Source: JAZNGX01 sp045576675 | GTDB lineage: Bacteria; Bacillota; Clostridia; Monoglobales; Firm-18 | NCBI GenBank assembly: GCA_045576675.1 | Contig: JAZNGX010000178.1 | Coordinates: 1-18,880 of the forward strand | Length of the DNA: 18,880 bases | Reading direction: 5' to 3' | Part shown: piece after piece, positions 1-7,417 of the stretch | Layout of the letters: each line of letters starts with the position of its first letter | Position numbering within the stretch: the stretch's first letter is position 1 | The notes under the pieces: generated by a model | Database searches by the model: none | What the model saw: only the letters and a program-made list of their open reading frames with translations | What the model was told of the DNA's origin: nothing | Position numbers and translations under genes: made by a program

Positions 1-1376
1 TCATCAGACAGCAAGAATGCACGGTAGCCCTCGTATGTCATATAAACATCAAGCTTGCCTGTTACCTCAAACGGTGAGTGCATTGAAAGCACAGGCACGC
101 CACAGTCGATTGTTTCAACATTTAAGTTTGCAATATACTGAGCAACAGTACCACCGCCGCCCACATCTACCTTTCCAAGCTCACCTGTCTGCCACGCTAT
201 ATCATTTTTGTTAAACAGATTTCTCACAAAGCCAACAAGTTCTGCGCTTGCATCACTTGAGCCGCCCTTGCCTCTTGAGCCTGTGTATTTGGTGATAAGC
301 ACACCATGATTAAGATAAGCCGAGTTGTTACTTTCAAAAACCTCTTTGTAATTCGGGTCAACTGCCGCACCAACGTCAGCTGATAAGCATATTGAATTGC
401 CAAAGCATTCACGAAGTGCAATGTCGCTGTACTGCTCTGTCATACTGATTAATTTTGCCATCGTGTCCTCAAAAAAGGCAGAACGCATACCTGTGTTTCC
501 CATACTTCCGACCTCTTCCTTGTCTGCCAGGAAGCATACCGCTGTTTTATCAGGGTCCTGAATATTCATTATAGCTTCAAAGGATGCAAAAGCACAAACT
601 CTGTCGTCCTGACCATAGGCACCTATCATACTCTTATCAAAGCCGACATCACGAGCCTTGCCTGCAGGAACAACTTCGATTTCAGCACTGACAAAGTCCT
701 CCTCCACAATGCCATACTTTTTGTTTATAATGTCCATTACAGCACATTTTACCTTGTCCTTTTCAGCATCACCGCAAATGCTTCCCACAAGCACGTTAAG
801 GTTCTCACCCTCAACCCCCTTATGAAGCGGCTTTTTCATCTGCTCATCTGCAAGATGAATAAGCAAATCGGTTACGCAAAAAACAGGGTCGTTTTCTTCT
901 TCACCAATTGAAATGCTTACCTTTTCGCCTGTCCCTGTTACCACAACACCATGTATTGCAAGAGGCACAGTTGTCCACTGGTACTTTTTAATTCCGCCAT
1001 AATAATGAGTTTTAAAAAGTGCCATTTCAGTGTCCTCATACAAAGGATTCTGCTTTAAATCAAGGCGAGGAGAATCGATATGAGATGCAATTAAATTGAT
1101 ACCCTCTTTAATGTACTTCTTGCCTATTATAACAAGCATAAGGCTTTTGCCTCTGTTATTTATATAAACCTTGTCACCTGCCTTTAAGCTGTCAAACTCA
1201 GTGATGTTTCTAAAGCCGTTTTTCTTTGCAAGTTCAATAGAATTTTCACAGCAAAGTCTTTCAGTTTTACCATTGTCAAGGTAGTTTTTATACTTCTCAT
1301 TCAAATCCATTATGTCTCTTTTGCGGTCGGCAGAAATGTTTTCCCAACCGTTTTTACGTTTGTACATATTATCCAT
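1..1376 (-). CDS. M18-family metalloaminopeptidase (3' end cut by window edge)
   Basis: Cytosolic, binuclear zinc-dependent aminopeptidase that trims N-terminal residues from peptides (family M18). About 458 codons are visible without a stop, close to the full family length, so only a few C-terminal residues should be missing. Family landmarks appear in order: SHIDSPRLDLK (His99, zinc ligand), AYGQDDRVCAF (bridging Asp), DKEEVGSMGNTG (catalytic and metal-binding Glu pair), LSADVGAAVDPNY (Asp) and SMHSPFEV (His). No signal peptide is present. The ATG at 1374-1376 overlaps the end of the upstream lytic transglycosylase gene by 8 bases and has GGAGGT seven bases upstream, so translational coupling is likely. 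It is the last visible gene of the polA operon. The family assignment is very secure; the physiological substrate cannot be told. Confidence 0.93.
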   Translation of the reverse strand, partial: MDNMYKRKNGWENISADRKRDIMDLNEKYKNYLDNGKTERLCCENSIELAKKNGFRNITEFDSLKAGDKVYINNRGKSLMLVIIGKKYIKEGINLIASHIDSPRLDLKQNPLYEDTEMALFKTHYYGGIKKYQWTTVPLAIHGVVVTGTGEKVSISIGEEENDPVFCVTDLLIHLADEQMKKPLHKGVEGENLNVLVGSICGDAEKDKVKCAVMDIINKKYGIVEEDFVSAEIEVVPAGKARDVGFDKSMIGAYGQDDRVCAFASFEAIMNIQDPDKTAVCFLADKEEVGSMGNTGMRSAFFEDTMAKLISMTEQYSDIALRECFGNSICLSADVGAAVDPNYKEVFESNNSAYLNHGVLITKYTGSRGKGGSSDASAELVGFVRNLFNKNDIAWQTGELGKVDVGGGGTVAQYIANLNVETIDCGVPVLSMHSPFEVTGKLDVYMTYEGYRAFLLSD

Positions 1377-1920
1377 TTATCTTACCTCCATACAGTAATT
1401 TATATATTTTGTAATTATAATTAACCTTATTTAAATATGATGTGGTTTCACCAAACGGTGTTTTGGCAATTGATATGCCGTCAGGCGAATAGTCACTGTT
1501 TTCAAGCCACTCATCAACATTTCCCATACCTGCGTTATATGCTGCAATCGCACAGCTTTGATTACCATCATAACGCTCAAGCAGGTAATCCAGATAAAAA
1601 ATCCCCATCTGTATATTAAAATCACCATCATACAACATTTCGTCGGTGTAATTTTCAACCTTCATTTTTTCTGCACACCATTGTGCAGTTTCATTGGTTA
1701 TCTGCATAAGTCCGTTCGCAGATTTATGCGACGTCGCACTGCTTTCAAAATTACTTTCTGCCTTTATGACCGCCATTATTAAAAGCGGGTCTATTTCATA
1801 TTGTGCAGAATATTTTTCTACTGCTTCATAATAATACATCGGATATACTCTGCCGATTATATTATAGCCTGCAACGACGAGTATTATAACCAAAAGCAAG
1901 AACACACTCCGCTTTTTCAT
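1369..1920 (-). CDS. Membrane-anchored lytic transglycosylase (SLT domain)
   Basis: Predicted peptidoglycan lytic transglycosylase, which cleaves the MurNAc-GlcNAc bond to give a 1,6-anhydro end. From the chosen start it has 183 residues. Residues 4-25 form a hydrophobic anchor without an obvious cleavage site, so the SLT domain should sit outside the membrane. Catalytic-domain signatures are IMAVIKAESNF (catalytic Glu55), ANGLMQI (residues 68-74) and AIAAYNAGMGNV (124-135), the standard family-1 motifs. The ATG at 1918-1920 overlaps the coaE stop as ATGA, which favours it over the GTG at 1933-1935; that GTG lies directly against the AAGGAG and leaves no spacing. The position between coaE and the aminopeptidase gene and the 4-base overlap point to co-translation with the polA operon. 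Family is secure; the role (cell separation, turnover or sporulation) is unknown. Confidence 0.9.
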   Translation of the reverse strand: MKKRSVFLLLVIILVVAGYNIIGRVYPMYYYEAVEKYSAQYEIDPLLIMAVIKAESNFESSATSHKSANGLMQITNETAQWCAEKMKVENYTDEMLYDGDFNIQMGIFYLDYLLERYDGNQSCAIAAYNAGMGNVDEWLENSDYSPDGISIAKTPFGETTSYLNKVNYNYKIYKLLYGGKING

Positions 1921-2486
1921 AACCCCTGCAAGCACTCCTTTACTTTTTTTATAAATTCAATATCAGTTCCGTTGTTTTCAAGCACAATATCGGATAATCT
2001 CGCATAATCAGCATCAGAAATCTGCGAATTAATGCGGCTTAAAGCAGCCTGTTCGCTAATTCCGTCACGGCTTATAATTCTCTTGATACGTATCTCCTTA
2101 TCAGCAACAACCGTAATAATGTGCGTGCATTCATTTATAAGCTCTGTTTTATGTAACACGGCGGCATCAATTACACACCTGTCCGTCATAAGCCCACGTA
2201 TTTTATTCGTAATATGCACGTGAACGATATTGTTAAGCTTTTGCAAAGCCGTTGCATCATTAAACACAATTGTACCAAGCTTTTTTCTTGAAATATTTCC
2301 GTTCTCTGTAATGCCGTTGCCAAATTCGTTAATTAATTCATCATATGCCTCGTTCTGCAAAACAGAGTGACCGATTTTGTCACCATCTATAATTGTAAAA
2401 CCCAACTCAGCTGCAGCAGCAGAAAACACTCCTTTGCCAACACCGCTGCCGCCTATCAGACCTATCACTATTTTATTTTGCGTCAT
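1917..2486 (-). CDS. coaE: Dephospho-CoA kinase
   Basis: Last step of coenzyme A synthesis: ATP-dependent 3'-phosphorylation of dephospho-CoA in the cytosol. The 189-residue length is normal for CoaE. The P-loop is GGSGVGKG (residues 12-19). It is followed by DGDKIGHSVL (family DADxIxH-like motif), FGNGITENGNISRKKLG, LNNIVHVHI, CVIDAAVL (usually D-x-P-L-L) and the lid segment RISRDG with a RINSQ motif. Two deviations stand out: Gly19 replaces the usual Ser/Thr after the P-loop Lys, and HVHI replaces HPxI. The start ATG lies inside the end of polA (14-base overlap) with AGGAG nine bases upstream. polA-coaE adjacency is common in Firmicutes and supports the call. A different small-molecule P-loop kinase is less likely because the whole CoaE motif series is present. 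Confidence 0.9.
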   Translation of the reverse strand: MTQNKIVIGLIGGSGVGKGVFSAAAAELGFTIIDGDKIGHSVLQNEAYDELINEFGNGITENGNISRKKLGTIVFNDATALQKLNNIVHVHITNKIRGLMTDRCVIDAAVLHKTELINECTHIITVVADKEIRIKRIISRDGISEQAALSRINSQISDADYARLSDIVLENNGTDIEFIKKVKECLQGL

Positions 2487-4977
2487 ACCATGTTACTCCT
2501 GTATTCATATCAACCTTTAACGGAACACTCATTTTGTATGCATTTTCCATTTCAGTTTTTAAAATTGTTTTAACCTGCTCGGTTTCATCAGGCTGTGCTT
2601 CTATAATAAGCTCGTCATGCACCTGCAAAACCAGCTTAGACTTTAAGCCTTCTGCTTTAAGTCTGTTATAAACCTTAACCATTGCAAGCTTTATAATGTC
2701 TGCCGCACTGCCCTGAATAGGTGTATTCATTGCAACCCTTTCACCAAATGAGCGTGTTATAAAATTGTTCGCCGCAAGCTCAGGCAAATAACGCCGTCTG
2801 TTAAGCATTGTGCTTACATATCCGTCCTCTTTTGCCTGCTCGACGATATTATCAAGGTAACGTTTTACTCCACTGAAACGTTCAAAATAATTTGCAATAT
2901 ATTTTCTCGCCTCAAATACAGGGATTTTCAAATCTTTGGCAAGAGAAAATTCACCCATACCATACACTATTCCAAAGTTAACAGTCTTTGCCCTTGAACG
3001 CATTTCAGCCGTTACGTTTTCTTTATCCACATTAAAAATCTGCATAGCTGTTGCAGAATGGATGTCGGCATCCTCATTAAATGCTTTTTTCATAACCTCA
3101 TCGTCAGCGATGTGTGCAAGCACGCGTAATTCAATCTGCGAATAATCGGCATCAGCAAGAACACAACCGTCACCTGCAACAAACATTTTTCTAAGCTCAC
3201 GTCCAAGCTCTGTTCTGACTGGTATGTTCTGCAAATTCGGCTCGGTACTGCTTATTCTGCCTGTAACTGTAACAGTCTGATTAAAGCTTGAATGAATACG
3301 ACCTGTTTCTTCATTTATAACTGCTGCAAGACCGTCTGTGTATGTGCTTTTAAGCTTTGCTATGTGACGATATTCAAGTATTAAATTTATAATAGGATGG
3401 TCATCAACAAGCTTTTCCAAAACCTCTGCATTGGTTGAATAGCCAGTTTTTGTTTTTTTAACAACAGGCAGCTTTAAGTTTTCAAACAACACAACGCCCA
3501 GCTGCTTTGGAGAATTTATGTTAAATTCACCGCCTGCCATTGAATAAATCTGTTGCTCCAAGCTTTCAATTGCATCACCAAGCTGCTTGCCAAAAGTAAC
3601 AAGTGCATCTCTGTTAACCTTAACACCTGTTATCTGCATATCGGCAAGCACAGTTACAAGCGGAAGCTCCACCTCATAATATAGCTTATGCTGATTATAC
3701 TGCTCAATTCTTTCGCAATACAATTTGTGTAATCCAATTATCGCAAACACACCCATTTCAGGCGTTGCAATTTCGGATATTCCCAACGCCTCAAGCGATA
3801 TTACGCCAAGACTGTAATCCGTTGCGGCAGGGTTATCAAGATACGCCGCAATCATTGTGTCAAATGCAACGTTATCAAAAACGCCGTAGCTTACCATACT
3901 TTCTTTTATATTGTGACCTATTTTTGCAATATCAGCATCAAAAAGAAGCCCTTTTAAAACCTCTTCTGAAACAGATGCTATATCACCGTCACAGCTGGCA
4001 ACAGCACAGCCGTTTTTATCGCAGTAATAATACATAGTTTTTAAAGAGCGTATGCTTTCAACAGTTTTTTCTGCATCACCTGAAACCACTTGGAGGTGCT
4101 CCGCACCTGTTAAATCAAGCTTTTTAATAAAACTTTGAAAATTAAGCCTTTGGAAAAGCTCAAACAAAGTCTCTTTGTTATATTCACGTATTTTCCAGTC
4201 TTCAACCGAAGTTTCAATCGGCACATTGCAATCGATTGTTGCAAGCTGCTTGCTTAAAACAGCGTCCTCTTTGCCATCAACAAGCTTTTGCCGCACGCCT
4301 GCCTTTATCGATGCATCATCGATATTAGTATAGATATTTTCAATGCTTTCAAACTGCTTTATAAGTGAAAAAGCTGTTTTTTCACCAATCCCCGCAACAC
4401 CCGGGATATTGTCTGAGGTATCACCCATAAGTCCTTTTACATCTATAAATTGACTTGGTGTGATTTCATACTCCTCTATAAATTTATCACGGTTATAATC
4501 AACGGTCTGTGTTGAACCGCCTTTGGTTGTAACAAGCTTTATAACAGTATTGTCACCCGCAAGCTGCAAATCATCCCTGTCACCTGTTAAAATAACGCAT
4601 TTTATGCTTTTGTTTTCACAAGCTTTTGAAACAGTGCCAATAATATCATCTGCCTCGTAACCCTCAAGCGACAGCATTTCTATATTCATAGCAGCAAGCA
4701 CTTCTTTTAAAACTGGCATCTGCTGTCTTAACTCGTCAGGCATTCCTTTGCGGTTTGCCTTGTACTTGTCATACTGCTTATGTCTGAAGGTTGGAGCACT
4801 TAAATCAAAAGCAACACACAAACCATCAGGTTTTTCTTCATCAATATATTTAAAAAGGATATTCAAAAATCCGTAAATCGCATTGGTATAAAGTCCTTCG
4901 CTGTTTGTAAGCAAGCGAATTCCATAAAAAGCTCTGTTTACAATACTGTTGCCGTCAAGTATCATTAGTTTATTCAA
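2473..4977 (-). CDS. polA: DNA polymerase I, TTG start, proofreading site decayed
   Basis: DNA polymerase I, used for Okazaki-fragment processing and repair synthesis. The chosen start is the TTG at 4975-4977, giving 834 residues beginning LNKLMILDGNSIVNRAF, the normal PolA N-terminus, with GGAGGT seven bases upstream. A longer reading from 5028 is excluded because that codon lies inside the -35 box. Residues 1 to about 290 are the 5' nuclease domain (ILTGDRDDLQL; GLMGDTSDNIPGVAGIG). The central exonuclease-like domain lacks the FDTET metal-binding motif and keeps only FDTMIAAYL, so proofreading is probably absent, as in several Gram-positive PolA enzymes. The polymerase domain is intact: motif A DYSQIELR (611-618), motif B around KTVNFGIVYG (664-673) and motif C VHDE (786-789). 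It is first in the operon with coaE, which it overlaps by 14 bases. Confidence 0.97.
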   Translation of the reverse strand: MNKLMILDGNSIVNRAFYGIRLLTNSEGLYTNAIYGFLNILFKYIDEEKPDGLCVAFDLSAPTFRHKQYDKYKANRKGMPDELRQQMPVLKEVLAAMNIEMLSLEGYEADDIIGTVSKACENKSIKCVILTGDRDDLQLAGDNTVIKLVTTKGGSTQTVDYNRDKFIEEYEITPSQFIDVKGLMGDTSDNIPGVAGIGEKTAFSLIKQFESIENIYTNIDDASIKAGVRQKLVDGKEDAVLSKQLATIDCNVPIETSVEDWKIREYNKETLFELFQRLNFQSFIKKLDLTGAEHLQVVSGDAEKTVESIRSLKTMYYYCDKNGCAVASCDGDIASVSEEVLKGLLFDADIAKIGHNIKESMVSYGVFDNVAFDTMIAAYLDNPAATDYSLGVISLEALGISEIATPEMGVFAIIGLHKLYCERIEQYNQHKLYYEVELPLVTVLADMQITGVKVNRDALVTFGKQLGDAIESLEQQIYSMAGGEFNINSPKQLGVVLFENLKLPVVKKTKTGYSTNAEVLEKLVDDHPIINLILEYRHIAKLKSTYTDGLAAVINEETGRIHSSFNQTVTVTGRISSTEPNLQNIPVRTELGRELRKMFVAGDGCVLADADYSQIELRVLAHIADDEVMKKAFNEDADIHSATAMQIFNVDKENVTAEMRSRAKTVNFGIVYGMGEFSLAKDLKIPVFEARKYIANYFERFSGVKRYLDNIVEQAKEDGYVSTMLNRRRYLPELAANNFITRSFGERVAMNTPIQGSAADIIKLAMVKVYNRLKAEGLKSKLVLQVHDELIIEAQPDETEQVKTILKTEMENAYKMSVPLKVDMNTGVTWYDAK

Positions 4978-4999
4978 AGCCTGCACCTCCAATGTTATA

Positions 5000-5028
5000 A
5001 TTATACAATAAATAATTGTTTTATTCAA
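5000..5028 (-). promoter_or_regulatory. Sigma-A-type promoter of the polA operon
   Basis: On the minus strand TTGAAT (5028-5023) is followed by a 17-base spacer and a perfect TATAAT (5005-5000). Initiation would fall near 4993, leaving a leader of only about 15 bases that still includes GGAGGT before the TTG start of polA. This geometry is the main argument for the short polA start. Confidence 0.8.
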
Positions 5029-5140
5029 GTAATAAAGGGATATTTTAAGGTAAAATTTACATTATGTTAAAATTCGTGAATAAATAAAAAGTCCCGTCAT
5101 ATTATATACATGGAAACTATTTTTGCAGGAGGTAATTGTC

Positions 5141-5254
5141 ATAACCGATAAAGAAAAAAACGAAAACACAAACGAAACCAAACCTTCTCACGAACAGGAT
5201 TTGGATGATTATATTTTTAAAGATGAGCCTGTAAAGCTTCACTCCGAAAGATAA
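5141..5254 (+). CDS. Possible 37-residue charged small protein with an ATA start
   Basis: I do not recognise this product. A strong GGAGGT (5128-5133) lies on the plus strand in an otherwise gene-free gap. Seven bases after it an open frame begins with ATA and runs 37 codons to TAA at 5252-5254, followed 59 bases later by a plus-strand intrinsic terminator. The predicted peptide is very hydrophilic and rich in Lys, Glu, Asn and Asp, ends in KLHSER, and has no membrane segment or cysteine. No ATG, GTG or TTG lies in frame at a usable distance; the only TTG (5136-5138) hits a stop after one more codon. Either ATA is used as a rare start, or a former ATG has mutated or been misread, or the RBS belongs to a remnant gene. 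The unit is divergent from polA and convergent with the ABC transporter gene. RBS, frame and terminator together suggest a real transcript; translation is unproven. Confidence 0.4.
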   Translation: MTDKEKNENTNETKPSHEQDLDDYIFKDEPVKLHSER

Positions 5255-5313
5255 AACGGGGCAGTGGCAAAATGCACAGATTGCATAAAGCACTATTTCC
5301 CACCAACCCCAAA

Positions 5314-5359
5314 GAAGCTGTAACAAAACGAATTTCATTTTGCTACAGCTTCCTTTTTT
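5314..5359 (+). terminator. Intrinsic terminator of the small plus-strand unit
   Basis: Arms GAAGCTGTAACAAAA (5314-5328) and TTTTGCTACAGCTTC (5338-5352) pair with one A-C mismatch across a 9-base loop, followed by C and six T. The T run is on the plus strand and overlaps the stop codon of the convergent ABC transporter gene. Read on the minus strand only three T follow the stem, so termination there would be weaker. The arm GAAGCTGTA recurs in the terminator at 10559-10592. Confidence 0.85.
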
Positions 5360-7163
5360 AATGATCATTTAACATTTTCAATTCATAAAACTTGCCTTTT
5401 CTTGCCATAAGCTCCTCATAAGTACCTGTTTCAATGCACCGTCCGTTCTCCATTACTACTATTCTATCCGCATTACGGATTGTAGATAAACGATGTGCAA
5501 CAATAAATGTTGTCCTGCCATTAGTAAGATGCTCTATTGCCTTTTGAACATGCATTTCAGAGATGTTGTCAAGAGCAGAGGTTGCTTCATCGAGGATAAG
5601 AATTTTCGGGTCTCGTATAAGAGCACGGGCAATGGAAATTCTTTGTTTCTGCCCCCCAGACAATCTTGCCCCTCCCTCACCAACAGGCGTATCAAGCCCA
5701 TTTGGCAGTTCATTTGCAAATTCTTCTATATTAGAAAGGCGTATCACCTCGTTTAATTGTTCCTCTGAAACGCCGGTTAATCCATAGGTAATATTGTCAC
5801 GTATTGAGCCTGTAAACAAAATGCAGTTTTGCGGGACAACCGAAATAAAGCGTCTGTAATCACTTAAATTAAGCTCGCTGATAGGCTTTCCATCTATTAA
5901 AACTGCCCCCTCAGATGCTTGCAAAAATCCAATTATCATATTCATTATTGTTGTTTTGCCAGAGCCTGAAGCACCAACAAAAGCGATACATTCACCCGGT
6001 TCCACAGACAAGCTGAAGCTTTTAATTAAATCCTCATCTGCATCAGGATAACGGAAGGTTACATTATCAAATTTCACCGTTCCATGAACATAACGAAGTT
6101 TTATTTTGCCATAGTTATCCTCAATTTCATTTGACAGCACAATTTCCGATACAGATTCTAAAGAATCTATTCCCTTTGTTATCTGCGGATAAATTCCTAT
6201 TATTGAATTAACATTTCCTGAAATGGTGTTAAAATATGACTGATACAAAACAATATCTCCAACAGGAATTTCTCCCTTTGTTGCAAGATACGCCGTGAAA
6301 AACAAACAAACAACACTCATAAGCTGACTTATAATCCATGTAACAGAGCCGAACTTTGCATTGGTAATATCAACAGCAAAGCCTCTCGCACGAAGTTTTT
6401 CTATCTTTTTTTCCAAATCTGCAATTTCTTCGTTTTCAAGGCCATGCGCCTTTGTAACAGGTATCATACCAAGCATATCTGTAAGCTTTGCAGACACACT
6501 CTCCGTTTCCTTACGGAAACGATAATTGCTGGTACGCATACTTTTTCTAAACAACTGTACAAGCAATACATTTACAGGAATTACAAAAACATAAAATACT
6601 ACAACTGTTCCGCTTCTTGTGGCTGCTATCCATACAGAAACAAGTACAATCAGCACTGACGGAATAATGTTTTTCACAAACAACTGACAAAGCATCTCTA
6701 TTGATTCAATATCACGCATAAACTTTGACTGGACTTTACCGCTTTCAATTCCCTTGTGATATGTAATAGACAAATGCTGAAGCTTACGAATAAGAGTATT
6801 CCGAAGACCTGCGCCGATATTCCTTAATTTATTATCAACATACTTTGAATATATAAGGTGAAGCGGATAATTTGATATAATCAACATCGTCAACACTATG
6901 CCGGAAACAATGAGCTTCTTTGTCATATCGGGGTCGTTCCTTGTTACTATATTGATAATCTCAGCCGTCACAAGAGGCAGTACCCACGCCGCTAAATGTT
7001 TTAAAATAAATAAAACAGCTGACATAACCATCGCCCATGCGTTATTTTTAGCAAGCATTTTTGGTATTGCATTTGACTTTTTATTTTTGCTGTTTTCCTC
7101 CGCCGCAATGAACAATTGTTCATAATCAGGAATAGGATTCTTATTAGCCTCACTAACTTCCAT
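5358..7163 (-). CDS. ABC exporter, fused membrane and ATPase domains
   Basis: A 601-residue half-transporter of the exporter type, expected to form a homodimer or heterodimer in the cytoplasmic membrane and move a substrate outward (drug, lipid or peptide; not resolvable here). The N-terminal half (about residues 40-320) holds the six-helix transmembrane domain. The C-terminal half holds the nucleotide-binding domain: Walker A GASGSGKTT, Q-loop VPQNCILF, signature LSGGQKQR, Walker B ILILDEATSALD with catalytic Glu, and H-loop AHRLST. All ATPase motifs are intact. The start is the ATG at 7161-7163, preceded by AGGAGG with a six-base gap; an upstream in-frame start has no RBS. No second half-transporter gene or substrate-binding protein is adjacent, so a homodimer is the simplest reading. 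It has its own promoter and is not in an operon with the SSB-like gene, from which a terminator separates it. Confidence 0.93.
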   Translation of the reverse strand: MEVSEANKNPIPDYEQLFIAAEENSKNKKSNAIPKMLAKNNAWAMVMSAVLFILKHLAAWVLPLVTAEIINIVTRNDPDMTKKLIVSGIVLTMLIISNYPLHLIYSKYVDNKLRNIGAGLRNTLIRKLQHLSITYHKGIESGKVQSKFMRDIESIEMLCQLFVKNIIPSVLIVLVSVWIAATRSGTVVVFYVFVIPVNVLLVQLFRKSMRTSNYRFRKETESVSAKLTDMLGMIPVTKAHGLENEEIADLEKKIEKLRARGFAVDITNAKFGSVTWIISQLMSVVCLFFTAYLATKGEIPVGDIVLYQSYFNTISGNVNSIIGIYPQITKGIDSLESVSEIVLSNEIEDNYGKIKLRYVHGTVKFDNVTFRYPDADEDLIKSFSLSVEPGECIAFVGASGSGKTTIMNMIIGFLQASEGAVLIDGKPISELNLSDYRRFISVVPQNCILFTGSIRDNITYGLTGVSEEQLNEVIRLSNIEEFANELPNGLDTPVGEGGARLSGGQKQRISIARALIRDPKILILDEATSALDNISEMHVQKAIEHLTNGRTTFIVAHRLSTIRNADRIVVMENGRCIETGTYEELMARKGKFYELKMLNDH

Positions 7164-7195
7164 ACTAATCCTCCTAACATTAACTGTCAAGGTTA

Positions 7196-7224
7196 TATTT
7201 ACCATACCAAAAAGACTTTGTCAA
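7196..7224 (-). promoter_or_regulatory. Promoter of the ABC exporter gene
   Basis: On the minus strand a consensus TTGACA (7224-7219) is followed by a 17-base spacer and TAAATA (7201-7196), preceded by TGG (an extended -10). A second TTGACA lies at 7190-7185, between the promoter and the RBS, with no -10 partner upstream of the gene. Confidence 0.6.
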
Positions 7225-7252
7225 TACTTAACAATAAAATATTTTTAATAAG

Positions 7253-7308
7253 AACAAAGCGGTTGCACCGCTCGCTGCAAGCAGCGGTCGAAGGCATAAC
7301 GCTTTGTT
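7253..7308. repeat. Branched inverted-repeat element (cruciform-like)
   Basis: A perfect 9-bp outer inverted repeat, AACAAAGCG (7253-7261) and CGCTTTGTT (7300-7308), encloses two adjacent short GC-rich palindromes: GCGGT-tgc-ACCGC (7259-7271) and CGCTGC-aa-GCAGCG (7273-7286). It sits between the SSB-like gene's terminator and the ABC promoter in an AT-rich gap. It could be a dispersed intergenic repeat or a backup terminator. No coding function is apparent. Confidence 0.55.
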
Positions 7309-7352
7309 TGCCCATGTGCATTTCGGCATATCCAAAAATTTTACACGGGCAT

Positions 7353-7411
7353 AAAAAAACAATGTCTGTTCTCCGGATAGTTTTCTTAATAAACCCGTTG
7401 AAGAACAGACA
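7353..7411 (-). terminator. Intrinsic terminator of the SSB-like gene
   Basis: On the minus strand a perfect 10-bp stem, TGTCTGTTCT with AGAACAGACA (7411-7402 and 7372-7363), is followed by TTG and then seven T. The loop is long (29 bases) and may fold further. It begins a few bases past the SSB-like stop codon. Confidence 0.75.
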
Positions 7412-7417
7412 TAAAGT

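Noticed and set aside
4975..5028. Longer PolA N-terminus beginning at 5028
   Set aside because: The start codon is part of the -35 box of the operon promoter and the added residues do not match PolA.
5117..5368. Minus-strand open frame of 83 codons
   Set aside because: It is antisense to the terminator and the small plus-strand frame, has a low-complexity hydrophobic translation, and begins inside the end of the ABC gene.
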